Shown piece after piece: positions 41,613-51,485 of a DNA stretch of 64,000 nucleotides. Source of the stretch: Mycolicibacterium litorale (GTDB lineage: Bacteria > Actinomycetota > Actinomycetes > Mycobacteriales > Mycobacteriaceae). Under the pieces are notes generated by a model that ran no database searches, had not been told where the DNA came from, and was given only the letters and a program-made list of their open reading frames with translations. Both the position numbers and the translations under genes were made by a program. Numbering within the stretch: the stretch's first letter is position 1; each line of letters opens with the position of its first letter. The stretch spans positions 2,914,001 through 2,978,000 of the forward strand of contig CP019882.1 in NCBI GenBank assembly GCA_002007745.1. Reading direction: 5' to 3'.

Positions 41613-42095
41613 TCAGCCTTGATCGACGATGCGCCGGACTCCGGAAATACCGTCCTCGGTGCCGATCACCACGAGCACGTCGCCGGCGTGCAGCACCTCT
41701 TCGGGCCCTGGCGAGGCCAGCACCTCCTCGTCGCGCACGATCGCCACGATCGAGGCACCGGTCCGGGTCCGGGCCTTGGTCTGACCCAACGGACGGTCGA
41801 CGAATGGCGAGCCCGCGACGATCTCCACCTGACCGGCGTCCAGCCCGGGAACCTCTTTGGTCAGGTCGGCGAAGCGTTCCACCATCCGCGGGGCACCCAG
41901 GATCTGCGCCAGCGCGTCGGCTTCGGAATCGGTGAGCCGGAACACCGGGCGGGCCTGGTCGGGGTCGGCGGCCGCGTAGACGACGACTTCGAAGTCCCCG
42001 CTGCGGCGGGCGATAACCCCGACGCGGTTGCCGTCGGCGTTATCGAACTCGTAGCGCAATCCAACGCCCGGGAGCAGGACTTCCTTGACCTCCAT
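41613..42095 (-). CDS. khtT: TrkA-C domain regulatory subunit of the antiporter (KhtT-like)
   Basis: 160-aa cytoplasmic protein. Residues 1-70 resemble the KhtT N-terminal domain (EVLLPGVGLRYEFDNADGNRVGVIARR); the rest is an RCK_C/TrkA-C domain (GLDAGQVEIVAGSPFVDRPLG, GDVLVVIGTEDGISGVRRIV). It should gate the adjacent KhtU-like antiporter. Two ATGs three codons apart are possible (42095, 42104); the inner one has GGAG at the better distance. Confidence 0.85.
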   Translation of the reverse strand: MEVKEVLLPGVGLRYEFDNADGNRVGVIARRSGDFEVVVYAAADPDQARPVFRLTDSEADALAQILGAPRMVERFADLTKEVPGLDAGQVEIVAGSPFVDRPLGQTKARTRTGASIVAIVRDEEVLASPGPEEVLHAGDVLVVIGTEDGISGVRRIVDQG

Positions 42096-42128
42096 GGGCT
42101 CCATCCTCGATGACGGGAGTGGTGTTGG

Positions 42129-43043
42129 CTAGGCCTCGACCGGCGCGGCGGCGGTCGCCGGCGTCCAGCCGGGCGGACCGAACACGTAGCCCAGTCGGTC
42201 GCGCCAGCGGGAGGCGGCGCGCACGTCGCGGGCGATTGCCACGTATTCGTGGGTTTCCAGCTTCCAGATGTTGAACGTGTTCACGGGCTTGGTCAGCCCG
42301 TAGTGCGGCCGGAACAGTTCGGGCTGGAAGGTGCCGAACAGCCGATCCCAGATGATCAGGATGCCGCCGTAGTTCTTGTCGAGGTATTCGGCATCCATGC
42401 CGTGATGGACCCGGTGGTGCGACGGGGTGTTGAAAACGAACTCGAATGCCCGGGGCAGCTTGTCGATCCGCTCGGTGTGGATCCAGAACTGGTAAATCAG
42501 GCTGATCGAGAAACTGGTGAACACCATCCAGGGCGGAATGCCCAGCAGCGGCAACGGCGCCCACATGATGATCTCGCCGCTGTTGTTCCACTTCTGGCGC
42601 AGTGCGGTGGCGAAGTTGAAGTAGCGGCTGGAGTGGTGGGCCTGATGGGTCGCCCAGACCAGCCTCACCCGGTGGGCGATCCGGTGGTAGGCGTAGAACA
42701 GCACGTCGACCCCGACGATCGCGATCACCCAGGTGTACCACCGGGTGGCCGACAACTGCCATGGCGCGACGTAGGCGTAGAGCGCCGCGTAGCCGAGCAG
42801 CGCCAGGAACTTCCAGGCACCCATCGTCGCGACCGACACCAGCCCCATGGAGATCGACGCGCGCGCGTCGCGGGCCAGGTAGGACCCGCGAACGGGCTGA
42901 TCCTGGGCGTCGACCAATCGTTCGAGCTTGCGTGCGGCGGTCCATTCGATGGTCAGCAGCAGTACGAAGAACGGGATCGCGAACAGCACCGGCTCGCGCA
43001 TCTGCGGCGGGAGAACGGACAGTAGTTCTCCGATTCGGTCCAC
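42129..43043 (-). CDS. erg3: Sterol desaturase/fatty acid hydroxylase superfamily protein (Rv1814/Erg3-like)
   Basis: 304-aa membrane di-iron enzyme. The histidine clusters that bind iron are present: HRIAH in FYAYHRIAHRVRL, HQAHH in WATHQAHHSSRYF, and HHRVHH in PSHHRVHHGMDAEY. Four to five membrane segments surround them. It corresponds to Rv1814 (erg3), whose natural substrate in mycobacteria is not established. It is the last gene in the window that keeps the M. tuberculosis order. Confidence 0.9.
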   Translation of the reverse strand: MDRIGELLSVLPPQMREPVLFAIPFFVLLLTIEWTAARKLERLVDAQDQPVRGSYLARDARASISMGLVSVATMGAWKFLALLGYAALYAYVAPWQLSATRWYTWVIAIVGVDVLFYAYHRIAHRVRLVWATHQAHHSSRYFNFATALRQKWNNSGEIIMWAPLPLLGIPPWMVFTSFSISLIYQFWIHTERIDKLPRAFEFVFNTPSHHRVHHGMDAEYLDKNYGGILIIWDRLFGTFQPELFRPHYGLTKPVNTFNIWKLETHEYVAIARDVRAASRWRDRLGYVFGPPGWTPATAAAPVEA

Positions 43044-43115
43044 CCTGGCACCTCCCGCGGGGGAGTGTAACCCGAATCCGCGCCTTGTTAGACACGGCGT
43101 CAGGAGTGGCCCGGA

Positions 43116-44660
43116 TCAGCGGAAGCTGAGCACCTGATCGCCCCAGGCCAGGCGAACCTGGCGGTCCAGATCGTCGACCAGCTCGTCCTGGCGGTCGATG
43201 ACCAGGGTGGCCCGGCCGTCGGTGCGGTAGGGCTGCCAGTTCGGTTCCCCGGCCGGCCCGGCCGGCTCAGCGGTGGCCGCGAAGTTGGTCCAGCGGGTGC
43301 GCATCCGCTGCGACAGCGCCTCCCCGGTCTTCAGCCCGCCGAGCTTGAAGGTGACGTCACGAGACCCGGACACCAGGTTGCCCCACACGTAGATCAACTC
43401 GGTGGCGTGCGCGGCGCCCAGCCGGATCAACTTGAAAACGGGTGTCGCCCAGTCGAATCGGTACAGGAATACCGGAGCGACGGCACTGTGGCCCTCGGCG
43501 AACCACACCGTCGGCATGCGAAAGCCCACGTCACTGGCCACGCCGAGGCTGCGGGTGCGGGCCCACCGCGCCGGGTAGGCCGAACCGATCTGCTCTTCGG
43601 ACGGCAGTTCCAGGCCCGGCTGGTCGTCGGCGATTTCCTCGAACATCGTGCGAATCGCCTTGGGCGCGATGGGCATCAGCGGCGAACGCATGAACCGGAA
43701 CAGCGCGGCCTCATCCTTGTTGGTGCCGATCAGCAACGGCACCGGATGGGTCTTGCCGGCCCGGGCGACGGACACCGGATAGTCCGGGACCAGGTCACCG
43801 TCGACGGTCGGCGCGAACGCCAGCCGGCCCGGAGTGGCGGTCGGTACGTGGTCGAAGACGTAGGCCGAGGCGTCGACCAGCGCCTGAACCGGGGCCCGGT
43901 GGGCTTGTTGAGCGGTCATGCCGAGCCGGTCGAGGATCAGACCGGTGACGGTCGCCGCGCGGCTGCTGTCATAGACCGAGGTGGCCGGTGAACTCTGTGC
44001 GATGGCTCGGGAGAACAGTCCGGCGGCCGCCGGCACCGCCAGCAGTGTGGTGACGACGCCGGCCCCGGCGGACTCGCCGAACAGGGTGACCCGGTCCGGG
44101 TCGCCGCCGAAGCCGGCGATGTTGTCCCGCACCCAGCGCAGCGCGGCCAGGACGTCGCGCAACGCGATGTTGCTGTCGAACCCGGCGGCGGAGAAGTCCA
44201 CGAAGCCGAGCGCGCCGAGCCGGTAGTTGATGGTGACCACGACGACGTCGGAGTCTGCGGCCAGCACCGACCCGTCATAGAGCGGCTGGCTGCCGGAACC
44301 GAAGATGTAGGCCCCGCCGTGCACCCACACCATGACCGGTTTGCGCGCATCGGGTTCGGCTGCAGAGGGTGCCCACACGTTGAGGAACAGGCAGTCTTCG
44401 TCGGCGCGGGTGCCCAGGCCCATCGGGATCGGGCTGCGCGGCTGGGGACTGACCGAGCCGAACGCTGTCGCGTCGACGATTTCGGTCCACGGCTCGGGCG
44501 CAACCGGGGCGCGCCAGCGCAGTTCCCCCACCGGGGCGGCGGCGTAGCGAATGCCCTTCCAGGTTTTGACCCGGCCGTCGTCGATCCCGCGCAACGGGCC
44601 GTAACCGGTCTCCACCACGGGCCGGTCCACCACCTGCCGAATGTTCGCATCCGCTGTCAT
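43116..44660 (-). CDS. Type B carboxylesterase
   Basis: 514-aa carboxylesterase of the cholinesterase/carboxylesterase fold. N-terminal KGIRYAAAPVGELRWRAP and EDCLFLNVW are family signatures; the oxyanion segment VWVHGGAYIFGS, nucleophile elbow FGESAGAG and the C-terminal catalytic histidine in GAAHATELIYVWG complete the active site. There is no signal peptide. Substrates are broad for this family. It is divergent from the SMR pair, with dyads at 44706-44730 between them. Confidence 0.9.
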   Translation of the reverse strand: MTADANIRQVVDRPVVETGYGPLRGIDDGRVKTWKGIRYAAAPVGELRWRAPVAPEPWTEIVDATAFGSVSPQPRSPIPMGLGTRADEDCLFLNVWAPSAAEPDARKPVMVWVHGGAYIFGSGSQPLYDGSVLAADSDVVVVTINYRLGALGFVDFSAAGFDSNIALRDVLAALRWVRDNIAGFGGDPDRVTLFGESAGAGVVTTLLAVPAAAGLFSRAIAQSSPATSVYDSSRAATVTGLILDRLGMTAQQAHRAPVQALVDASAYVFDHVPTATPGRLAFAPTVDGDLVPDYPVSVARAGKTHPVPLLIGTNKDEAALFRFMRSPLMPIAPKAIRTMFEEIADDQPGLELPSEEQIGSAYPARWARTRSLGVASDVGFRMPTVWFAEGHSAVAPVFLYRFDWATPVFKLIRLGAAHATELIYVWGNLVSGSRDVTFKLGGLKTGEALSQRMRTRWTNFAATAEPAGPAGEPNWQPYRTDGRATLVIDRQDELVDDLDRQVRLAWGDQVLSFR

Positions 44661-44705
44661 CGTTCTCCCTCGCTACAGCTCGGCGTAGGACACCACCCGT
44701 CCACG

Positions 44706-44730
44706 TTACCGACGGGTAATGGTGGTAACC
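44706..44730. promoter_or_regulatory. Inverted repeats in the esterase/SMR divergent region
   Basis: TTACC-GACG-GGTAA (44706-44719) is a perfect dyad, and GGTAACC at 44724-44730 repeats its right arm so that GTTACC and GGTAAC also pair over a longer spacing. The spot, between divergent genes, fits a repressor operator; no regulator gene is adjacent. Confidence 0.4.
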
Positions 44731-44839
44731 GGGACACTTGCCGTGTGCCTGCTCACCGGGGCGGCGCCGGTATGGCGGCTGCCACAACCTCGTGCCCGGC
44801 TATCCTGGCCGAGCGATCGAAGCCGATGGAGGTGCGCGG

Positions 44840-45184
44840 GTGCGGAAGTGGGCGCTGCTGCTCGCCGCCATCGCCGTCGAGGTCAGTGGCACGCTGTCGC
44901 TGCGGGCGGCGCAGGACCGTCCGGCCTGGCTCATCGTCGTGGTGGTGGGCTACGTCGCCTCCTTCTACTTCCTGACCATGGTGTTACGGGCCGGGATGCC
45001 CGTGGGTGTGGCGTACGGCATCTGGGGCGCGCTGGGCACCGCGGCAACGGCCGTGCTGGCCGCGGTGATCTTCGGCGACCCGTTCACGACGCCGATCGTC
45101 GCCGGCATCGGCCTCATCATCGTCGGGGTGCTGATGGTCGAGTTCGGTTCGCGGCACCCGGCCGGCGAGGAGACCGGCCCATGA
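44840..45184 (+). CDS. Small multidrug resistance (SMR) transporter subunit, first of a pair
   Basis: 114-aa four-helix protein of the SMR family, starting at GTG 44840 with GGAGG upstream. The conserved membrane glutamate is in AIAVEVSGTLSLRAA, followed by VGYVASFYFLTMVLRAGMPVGVAYGIWGALGTA, the SMR core. The stop overlaps the start of a second SMR gene (ATGA). Paired SMRs of unequal sequence usually work as heterodimers exporting guanidinium-type or cationic compounds. Confidence 0.88.
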   Translation: MRKWALLLAAIAVEVSGTLSLRAAQDRPAWLIVVVVGYVASFYFLTMVLRAGMPVGVAYGIWGALGTAATAVLAAVIFGDPFTTPIVAGIGLIIVGVLMVEFGSRHPAGEETGP

Positions 45185-45507
45185 TGTGGCTGACGCTGGC
45201 GGGAGCCATCCTGATCGAGGTGTTCGCCACGATGTCGCTGCGCGCCTCGGACGGCTTCCGCAAGAAGGTGTGGATCGCCCCGGTGGTGGTCGGATACGTG
45301 GCGGCGTTCAGTCTGTTGTCGGTGACCTTGTCACTGGGCATGCCGGTCGGCATCGCCTACGGCGTGTGGTCGGCGGCGGGGGTGGCCCTGGTCGCGGTGA
45401 TCGCGCGGGTGCTGTTCGCCGAGCCGCTGACCTGGGTGATGGCGGGCGGTATCGCGTTGATCATCGCCGGTGTTCTCACGATCGAACTGTCCGGGTCCGT
45501 GCGCTGA
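45181..45507 (+). CDS. Small multidrug resistance (SMR) transporter subunit, second of a pair
   Basis: 108-aa SMR protein with the glutamate in ILIEVFATMSLRASDG and the core GYVAAFSLLSVTLSLGMPVGIAYGVWSAAGVA. ATG 45181 overlaps the first subunit's stop; a second ATG one codon on is also possible. The cationic loop (FRKKVW) after helix 1 differs from its partner, as expected for an antiparallel heterodimer. Its 3' end overlaps the convergent MFS gene by 32 bases. Confidence 0.87.
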   Translation: MMWLTLAGAILIEVFATMSLRASDGFRKKVWIAPVVVGYVAAFSLLSVTLSLGMPVGIAYGVWSAAGVALVAVIARVLFAEPLTWVMAGGIALIIAGVLTIELSGSVR

Positions 45508-46663
45508 GCACCCTTGCCAACAGCAGCGCCGCCAGGCCCGCCACGGGCACGGTGAGCAGGCCGACCCGCAGCGATGCCGCGTCGGCGATCGCCCCGACCA
45601 CGATCGGCGAGGCCAGGAATCCCATCCGCATAAGCCAGGTCAGTGCCGTCAGACCGGTGCCCGGCCGTAGTCCGGGCAGCTCGTCGGCGGCATGCATCGC
45701 GGCGGGTACCAGGGTGGCCGAACCGAATCCGGCAGCCGCGAAGCCGGCGATCGTTCCGGGGACGCTGGGCAACGCGAGGGCGGCACCCATCCCGAGCGCG
45801 ATGATCAGTCCGCCGGCGCGGGCCACCGCCCGCTGACCGAAACGGTCGACCATCCGGTCTCCGAAGAGGCGGCCGAGGAACTGGAAGCCGACCACCGCGA
45901 CATAGCCCAGTGCCGCGATGGCGGCCGGCGCGGCCAGCGAGGTGTGCAGGTACAACGTGGCCCACGAACTGCCCGCATCCTCGATGACCGCACCGGCGAT
46001 CGCGATCGCCACCAGGGCGGCCAGCACGAGGTAGACGGCGCGGCCCGGGCGCGGGATGCCACCGCCGTCGCGGTGCCGGTCGGGTTCGTCGTGGTCGGGG
46101 CCCGGCAGCAGGAAGCGGTAGCCGATCAGGCAGACCGCGCTGAACAGCAGGCCCGACACCGACAGCTGCACGGCGCGCGGGATGCCCAGATAGATTGCCC
46201 CCGCGCCCATCAGGCCGCCCAGCATGGCTCCCGAGGACCACACGGCATGCAGTGAGTTGATGATGAAGCGTCCGTAATTGCGCTGGACCCGAAGGCCGTG
46301 CAGGTTCTGGGCGACATCGGTCACCGAGTCGGCGGCCCCGGCACAGAACAACGCCGCGGCCAGCGTCGCACCGGTGGGTGCCAGACCGGCGGTGACGGTG
46401 AACACCGCGATCAGCACGCTGCCGGCGACGGCGACGACCGATGACCGGAACCGCCGGATCAGCGCGGCCGCGGCCGGCCCGCTCAGCAGTGCGCCGGCCG
46501 AGAAGGCGGCGACCGCCAAACCGAATGCCGTGTTGGACAATCCGAGGTCGGCTTTGATCTCGGGGTAGCGCGGCAACAGGTTGGCGAACAACGCACCGTT
46601 GGTAAGGAACAACCCGGCCGTTGCGATCCGGGCCCGGTGGTTGTTCACGTCGAGCCCGGTCAC
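45476..46663 (-). CDS. Major facilitator superfamily transporter
   Basis: 395-aa MFS permease with about twelve helices. Helix 1 reads AGLFLTNGALFANLLPRYPEI, and the loop after helix 2 has ALIRRFRSSVV; the second half repeats the pattern (FLGRLFGDRMVDRFGQRAVAR). The sequence resembles the YbjJ/fucose-permease-like group of the MFS. Substrate unknown. Convergent with the SMR pair. Confidence 0.85.
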   Translation of the reverse strand: MTGLDVNNHRARIATAGLFLTNGALFANLLPRYPEIKADLGLSNTAFGLAVAAFSAGALLSGPAAAALIRRFRSSVVAVAGSVLIAVFTVTAGLAPTGATLAAALFCAGAADSVTDVAQNLHGLRVQRNYGRFIINSLHAVWSSGAMLGGLMGAGAIYLGIPRAVQLSVSGLLFSAVCLIGYRFLLPGPDHDEPDRHRDGGGIPRPGRAVYLVLAALVAIAIAGAVIEDAGSSWATLYLHTSLAAPAAIAALGYVAVVGFQFLGRLFGDRMVDRFGQRAVARAGGLIIALGMGAALALPSVPGTIAGFAAAGFGSATLVPAAMHAADELPGLRPGTGLTALTWLMRMGFLASPIVVGAIADAASLRVGLLTVPVAGLAALLLARVLSARTRTVRS

Positions 46664-46674
46664 GGGAGCCGAGG

Positions 46675-47109
46675 TTACGCGAGGCCGCTTCCGGTCAACG
46701 GGTTCGGCTTCAGCACCGGCAACGGAAAGACGGTATCGGTGGCCCCGGCGTCGAGACTGGCGTCGAGACTGTCGTAGAGGCCGACGGTGTACATGCCCGT
46801 CGACGGCACCCGCATGGGCAGGTGCGGCGCCAGCACCCGGTACTTCATCGGCACGGGCGGATTGTCCGGCCAGTCCCAGCCCAGCTCGACGGCGCCGACG
46901 CGTTCACCCTCCGGTGAGGTCGCCACGATGTACAACCGCGGGGTGTACTCGGTGCCGCCTTCGGCGCACACCCCGACCACCATCGGAAGCGAGATCTGCG
47001 TCGGCAGGCTGTCGACGTAACAACTGGTCATTGGGAAGCCCTGGGCGCTCACACCGCCTTCGCTGTCCTCGACGGCACTGCGCGACGGCGCAAACGTTAT
47101 GACCCGCAT
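46675..47109 (-). CDS. Conserved hypothetical protein
   Basis: 144-aa soluble protein, not recognised. It appears beta-rich and has no signal peptide or membrane segment (CYVDSLPTQISLPMVVGVCAEGG, RLYIVATSPEGERVGAVELGWDW, then MYTVGLYDSLDASLDAG). The start ATG 47109 is divergent from malQ; the end lies 11 bases from the MFS start, so the two may share a transcript. Codon use is like the neighbours, which supports coding. Confidence 0.7.
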   Translation of the reverse strand: MRVITFAPSRSAVEDSEGGVSAQGFPMTSCYVDSLPTQISLPMVVGVCAEGGTEYTPRLYIVATSPEGERVGAVELGWDWPDNPPVPMKYRVLAPHLPMRVPSTGMYTVGLYDSLDASLDAGATDTVFPLPVLKPNPLTGSGLA

Positions 47110-47237
47110 GTCTCCCCTTCAGCTGATGTCCGGACCACTGCGCCGGACCACTCCCCACGGGCCGCGTGCCCACCGAGTCGGCAGCGCAAACATGGAGCGG
47201 CTGTCCCACCGCACACGAACGGTGGCGACCAAGCAAG

Positions 47238-49384
47238 ATGACACCCATGACACTGCCGGACCCGTCGCTGTCCGACCTCGCCCGTCGTTTCGGCGTGGCC
47301 ACCGAGTACCACGACTGGACCGGCCGACACGTGGCCGTCGGTTCGGCCACGCTGGTCGCGGTGCTGGCGGGACTCGGAGTCGACGCGTCCTGCGAGGACG
47401 GCCGGGCCGCTGCCCTGACCGACCTAGATCGGCGGTACTGGTCGCGGTCGTTGCCGCCGACGATCGTCGGCCGGACCGATCAGGAGACCCCGTTCTGGGT
47501 GCATGTCAACCACGGCGACCCGGCGCATGTCTGGGTTCAGCTCGAAGACGGCACCGTACGCACGGGCATGCGCCAGGCCGACAACTTCACGGCGCCGTTC
47601 GACCTGGGTGGCCGGCTGGTCGGGGAGGCGACCTTCGTGCTGCCGGCCGACCTGCCGCTCGGCTACCACCGGGTCCATCTGAGTTCTGGCGGGCAGGACA
47701 CCAGTACCCCGCTGATCATCACCCCTGGGTGGCTGGGGCTGCCGGAGCGGCTCGGGGCGCGACGTACGTGGGCCTGGCCACCCAGCTTTACAGTGTGCGA
47801 TCCAGGAACTCCTGGGGTATCGGCGATTTGAGTGACCTGGCCGATCTGGCGGTGTGGGCCGGCGGTGAGCACGATGCCGGCTACGTATTGGTCAACCCGT
47901 TGCACGCGGCCGCGCCGACCAAACCCATGGAGCCGTCGCCCTATCTGCCCACGTCGCGGCGATTCAGCAGTCCCCTCTACCTGCGCGTGGAAGCCATCCC
48001 CGAGTTCGCCTACCTGCCCAAGCGGGGTCGGGTCTGGAAGCTGCGCGCCGACATTCGAGCCCGAGCGGCCAAGTTCGACGGCATCGACCGAGACGCCGCG
48101 TGGGCGGCCAAGCGCACCGCGCTCAAGATGGTGTACCGGGTCCCGCGCCCGGCCGGTCGTCAGCTCGCGTTCGAGGCCTACAAGCGCCGGGAGGGACGCG
48201 CGCTCGACGATTTCGCGACGTGGTGTGCACTGGCCGAGAAGTACGGGGCGAACTGGCACGAGTGGCCGGCTGGTCTGCAGCACCCGGCCAACGCCGATGT
48301 GGCCGACTTCGTCAGCCGGCACGCGTCGGCGGTGGACTTTCATCGCTGGCTGCAGTGGCAGCTCGACGACCAGTTGGCGGCGGCGCAGTCCCAGGCGGTG
48401 CGCACCGGCATGGCGTTGGGCATCATGCACGACCTCGCGGTGGGCGTGCATCCCGACGGTGCCGACGCGTGGGCGCTGCAGGACGTGCTGGCGCTCGGCG
48501 TCACGGCCGGTGCCCCGCCGGACGAGTTCAACCAGCTCGGTCAGAACTGGTCGCAACCACCGTGGCGGCCCGATCAACTCGAAGAGCTTGGCTACCAACC
48601 CTTCCGGGCCCTCATCGAGGCCATCCTGCGGCACGCCGGAGGTGTCCGCATTGACCACATCATCGGGTTGTTCCGGTTGTGGTGGATTCCCCGGGGTGCC
48701 TCCCCCACCGAAGGCACCTACGTCCGGTACAACCACGACGCCATGATCGGAATCGTGGCGCTGGAGGCCCACCGGGCCGGTGCCGTCGTCGTCGGCGAGG
48801 ATCTGGGCACCGTCGAGCCCTGGGTTCGGCATTATCTGCACGCGCGCGGAATTCTCGGCACCTCGATCCTGTGGTTCGAACTGGACCGCGACGGTCATGG
48901 TGGACCGCTGGCGGCGGAACACTGGCGGGAGCTGTGCCTGTCCTCGGTCACCACCCACGATTTGCCGCCGACACCGGGATATCTGGTCGGCGAACACGTC
49001 CGATTGCGTCATCAACTCGGCCTGCTCACCCGGCCCGCCGAGGACGAACTGGCCGATGACCGCGCCGAACAGGCCGCGTGGCTGGCCGAATTGCGCCGGG
49101 TCGGTCTGCTGGGGGCCGAGGCCGACGAGGAGGACGTCATCCTGGGCCTGTACCGCTATCTGGCGCGGACGCCGTCGCGGCTGTTGGCGCTGGCGTTGAC
49201 CGATGCGGTCGGTGATCGGCGAACGCAGAATCAGCCGGGTACCACCAACGAGTATCCGAACTGGCGGGTGCCGCTGACCGGACCCGACGGCAACCCGCTG
49301 CTGCTGGAGGACGTGCTGGTCAGTCCGCGGGCACGGGCGTTGGCAGCGGCGCTGCGCGAGGCCACCATGCCGCGTCCGGAGTAG
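47238..49384 (+). pseudogene. malQ: 4-alpha-glucanotransferase MalQ, frameshifted (probable sequencing error)
   Basis: GH77 amylomaltase that transfers alpha-1,4-glucan segments. The N-terminal non-catalytic part ends in one frame at LPERLGARRTW; the catalytic domain resumes in another with GLATQLYSVRSRNSWGIGDL and holds the nucleophile aspartate in VRIDHIIGLFR, the acid/base glutamate in VVVGEDLGTV and the HDLPPT segment. The frames meet at GGG 47770-47772; one added G makes TWGLATQLY, as in M. tuberculosis MalQ. Restored length is 715 aa from ATG 47238, or 712 from 47247 (M. tuberculosis 724). Confidence 0.92.
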
Positions 49385-49390
49385 CACCGG

Positions 49391-49891
49391 ATGCCGAAGC
49401 TCAGTGCCGGGGTGCTGCTGTACCGCATCGCCGACGGCGTGGTCGAAGTCCTGATCGGGCACCCGGGCGGCCCGTTCTGGGCGCGTAAGGATGACGGAGC
49501 CTGGTCGATTCCCAAGGGCGAATACGAATCCGGCGACGATCCGTGGGCGGCGGCCCAGCGGGAGTTCGCCGAAGAACTGGGCCATCCGGTCCCGCCCGGT
49601 GCGCGCACGGACTTCGATCCGGTCAAACAGCCCAGCGGCAAGGTGTTGACGGTGTTCGCCGTCGGCGCGGACTTCGACGTCAGCGACACCCGGTCCAACA
49701 CGTTCACGATGGAGTGGCCGCGGGGATCGGGTCGGGTGCAGGAGTTCCCGGAGTTGGACCGGGTGGGCTGGTTTTCGGTGGCGCAGGCGCGGCGCAAGCT
49801 GTTGAAGGGGCATGTGGTGTTCCTGGACCGTCTGCTGGCCGTGCCTCATCTGGCGGGACTGAGCGAAGGGGATTCCTGCGCAGCGGGTTAG
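49391..49891 (+). CDS. Nudix hydrolase
   Basis: 166-aa Nudix protein, starting ATG 49391 seven bases after malQ. The Nudix box is at about residues 43-65 (KGEYESGDDPWAA, QREFAEELG): the REFAEELG half is canonical, while the first conserved glutamate appears as Asp. The N-terminus SAGVLLYRIADGVVEVLIGHPGGPFW resembles the small diadenosine-polyphosphate or nucleotide Nudix proteins. Substrate unknown. Confidence 0.88.
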   Translation: MPKLSAGVLLYRIADGVVEVLIGHPGGPFWARKDDGAWSIPKGEYESGDDPWAAAQREFAEELGHPVPPGARTDFDPVKQPSGKVLTVFAVGADFDVSDTRSNTFTMEWPRGSGRVQEFPELDRVGWFSVAQARRKLLKGHVVFLDRLLAVPHLAGLSEGDSCAAG

Positions 49892-49900
49892 CCTCACCGC

Positions 49901-50776
49901 GTGAAGGTCGCCGTCGTCGCCCCCGTCGCGGCCGGGGTCACCGCCGATCCGGTGTGGATCGCCGCGTTCGCCCGCCATCTCGAGGCCTGCGGTTTCGAGT
50001 CGATCGTGGCGGTCGAGCACACCGTACTGATGACCCGCTACAGCAGCGTGTACCCGTATGACGCGTCCGGGCGGGTGGAGCTGGCCGCTGACTGTGTGGT
50101 GCCGGACCCGTTGGACCTGCTGGCCTTCGTGGCCGGGCAGACCAGCACACTCGGCTTGGCCACCGGAGTGCTGGTGTTGCCCAATCATCACCCGGTGGTG
50201 CTGGCGAAACGGGCCGCCACCGTCGACGCGCTTTCCGGTGGGCGGCTGCGGCTCTGCGTCGGGGTGGGCTGGTTGCGGGAGGAGGTGCAGGCCTGCGGGG
50301 TGGACTTCGACAGCCGCGGCCGGCGAGCCGACGAACAGTTAGCGGTGCTGCGGGCGTTGTGGGCCGACAACCCGGCCGGGGTCAGCCATCATGGCGAGTT
50401 CTTCGACTTCGACGATGCGATGAGCTATCCCAAACCTGTTGGCGCCCTGCCGGTTCACATCGGCGGGCACAGCCGGGCGGCAGCACGGCGGGCCGGGCGG
50501 CTCGGTGACGGCCTGCAACCGCTCGGGGTGGGCGGTGCGGACCTGGCGGAGCTGGTGGCGGTGATGCGGACGGCGGCGCGGGATGCCGGTCGCGATCCGG
50601 ACGCCCTCGAACTGTCGCTCGGCCACCTGGTGACCAAGATCGACGCCGAGCGGGTGGATCGGCTGGCGCGGGCGGGTGCTGACCGTCTGGTGCTGGCCAT
50701 GCCACCGGTCACCGATATCGAGGAGGCCAAGGATGTGCTGTCGGCGTGTGCGCAGCGTCTCGGATTGTCACCGTGA
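49901..50776 (+). CDS. LLM-class F420-dependent oxidoreductase
   Basis: 291-aa luciferase-like TIM barrel, GTG start. The F420-type LLM features are seen in CGFESIVAVEHTVLM, LATGVLVLPNHHPVVLAKRAATVDALSGGRLRLCVGVGW and EFFDF. Enzymes of this group use F420 to oxidise or reduce diverse compounds; the substrate is unknown. The stop overlaps the following gene by 4 bases (GTGA). Confidence 0.9.
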   Translation: MKVAVVAPVAAGVTADPVWIAAFARHLEACGFESIVAVEHTVLMTRYSSVYPYDASGRVELAADCVVPDPLDLLAFVAGQTSTLGLATGVLVLPNHHPVVLAKRAATVDALSGGRLRLCVGVGWLREEVQACGVDFDSRGRRADEQLAVLRALWADNPAGVSHHGEFFDFDDAMSYPKPVGALPVHIGGHSRAAARRAGRLGDGLQPLGVGGADLAELVAVMRTAARDAGRDPDALELSLGHLVTKIDAERVDRLARAGADRLVLAMPPVTDIEEAKDVLSACAQRLGLSP

Positions 50777-51228
50777 GCCTTTCGGTCGGCGATCGTCTCG
50801 CGGTGTCGCAATTGGTGCATCGTTATGCCGCCGGGGTGGACGATCGCGACGTTGATGGTGTGGTCGAATTGTTTGCCGTCGCAGCCGAATTAGTGCTACC
50901 CGACCCACCCGATGAGCTTGACGCGGTGCGTTCGCACCGGGGTCGCGATGCCATTCGCGGCGCGCTGGCCGCCGTCACTGGAGTGGGGCGCACCCGGCAC
51001 AGCATCGGCTCGGAGGTGTACCGGGTGGGCTCGAATCCTGATGTGGCACATGGTCGTGTCGCCGCGACGGCGCATCACTGGAGCTGGCGGCCCGAGGGCA
51101 TCAGCGATCTGGTGTGGTATCTGCGCTACGACGACGACTATGCACGCGTCCGCTCGGGGTGGCTGATTGCGCGACGCGCGTTGACCATCGATGCGATCGA
51201 GACCAGGCCCACCCGTCGATTGCGCTAG
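50773..51228 (+). CDS. NTF2-like/SnoaL-fold protein
   Basis: 151-aa protein of the NTF2-like superfamily (limonene-1,2-epoxide hydrolase/SnoaL-like). The start SVGDRLAVSQLVHRYAAGVDDRDVDGVVELF is typical, with RHSIGSEVY and SWRPEGISDLVWYLRYDDDY. GTG 50773 overlaps the LLM stop, so it is probably co-expressed with the F420 oxidoreductase. Could be an isomerase, hydrolase or ligand carrier. Confidence 0.85.
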   Translation: MSLSVGDRLAVSQLVHRYAAGVDDRDVDGVVELFAVAAELVLPDPPDELDAVRSHRGRDAIRGALAAVTGVGRTRHSIGSEVYRVGSNPDVAHGRVAATAHHWSWRPEGISDLVWYLRYDDDYARVRSGWLIARRALTIDAIETRPTRRLR

Positions 51229-51485
51229 GCGGCTGCAGAATCGCCCAGCCGGCCGGATCGACTATCTCGATGACAAAGCGGCAGCTGGTGGCATAACCCA
51301 TTCGCGGCCGAATTGCGGTCCTCTCTGTGCCGGAACATCTGTCGATGTATGCCGCCTTGCTTCACACAGCCGGGACTGTGTCGCGCACCGGCCTCAATCT
51401 CGCTGACTTATCCCCAGTTTCGGGTTGGTGCACAGGTTGGTTGATGGTGGGGTGTTTTGTCACTGTGGGGTCGTAGGATTCGAAC

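Noticed and set aside
47663..50191. An 842-codon minus-strand frame opposite malQ, Nudix and LLM genes
   Set aside because: Arg/Gln/His-rich shadow spanning three clear plus-strand genes; no recognisable motif.
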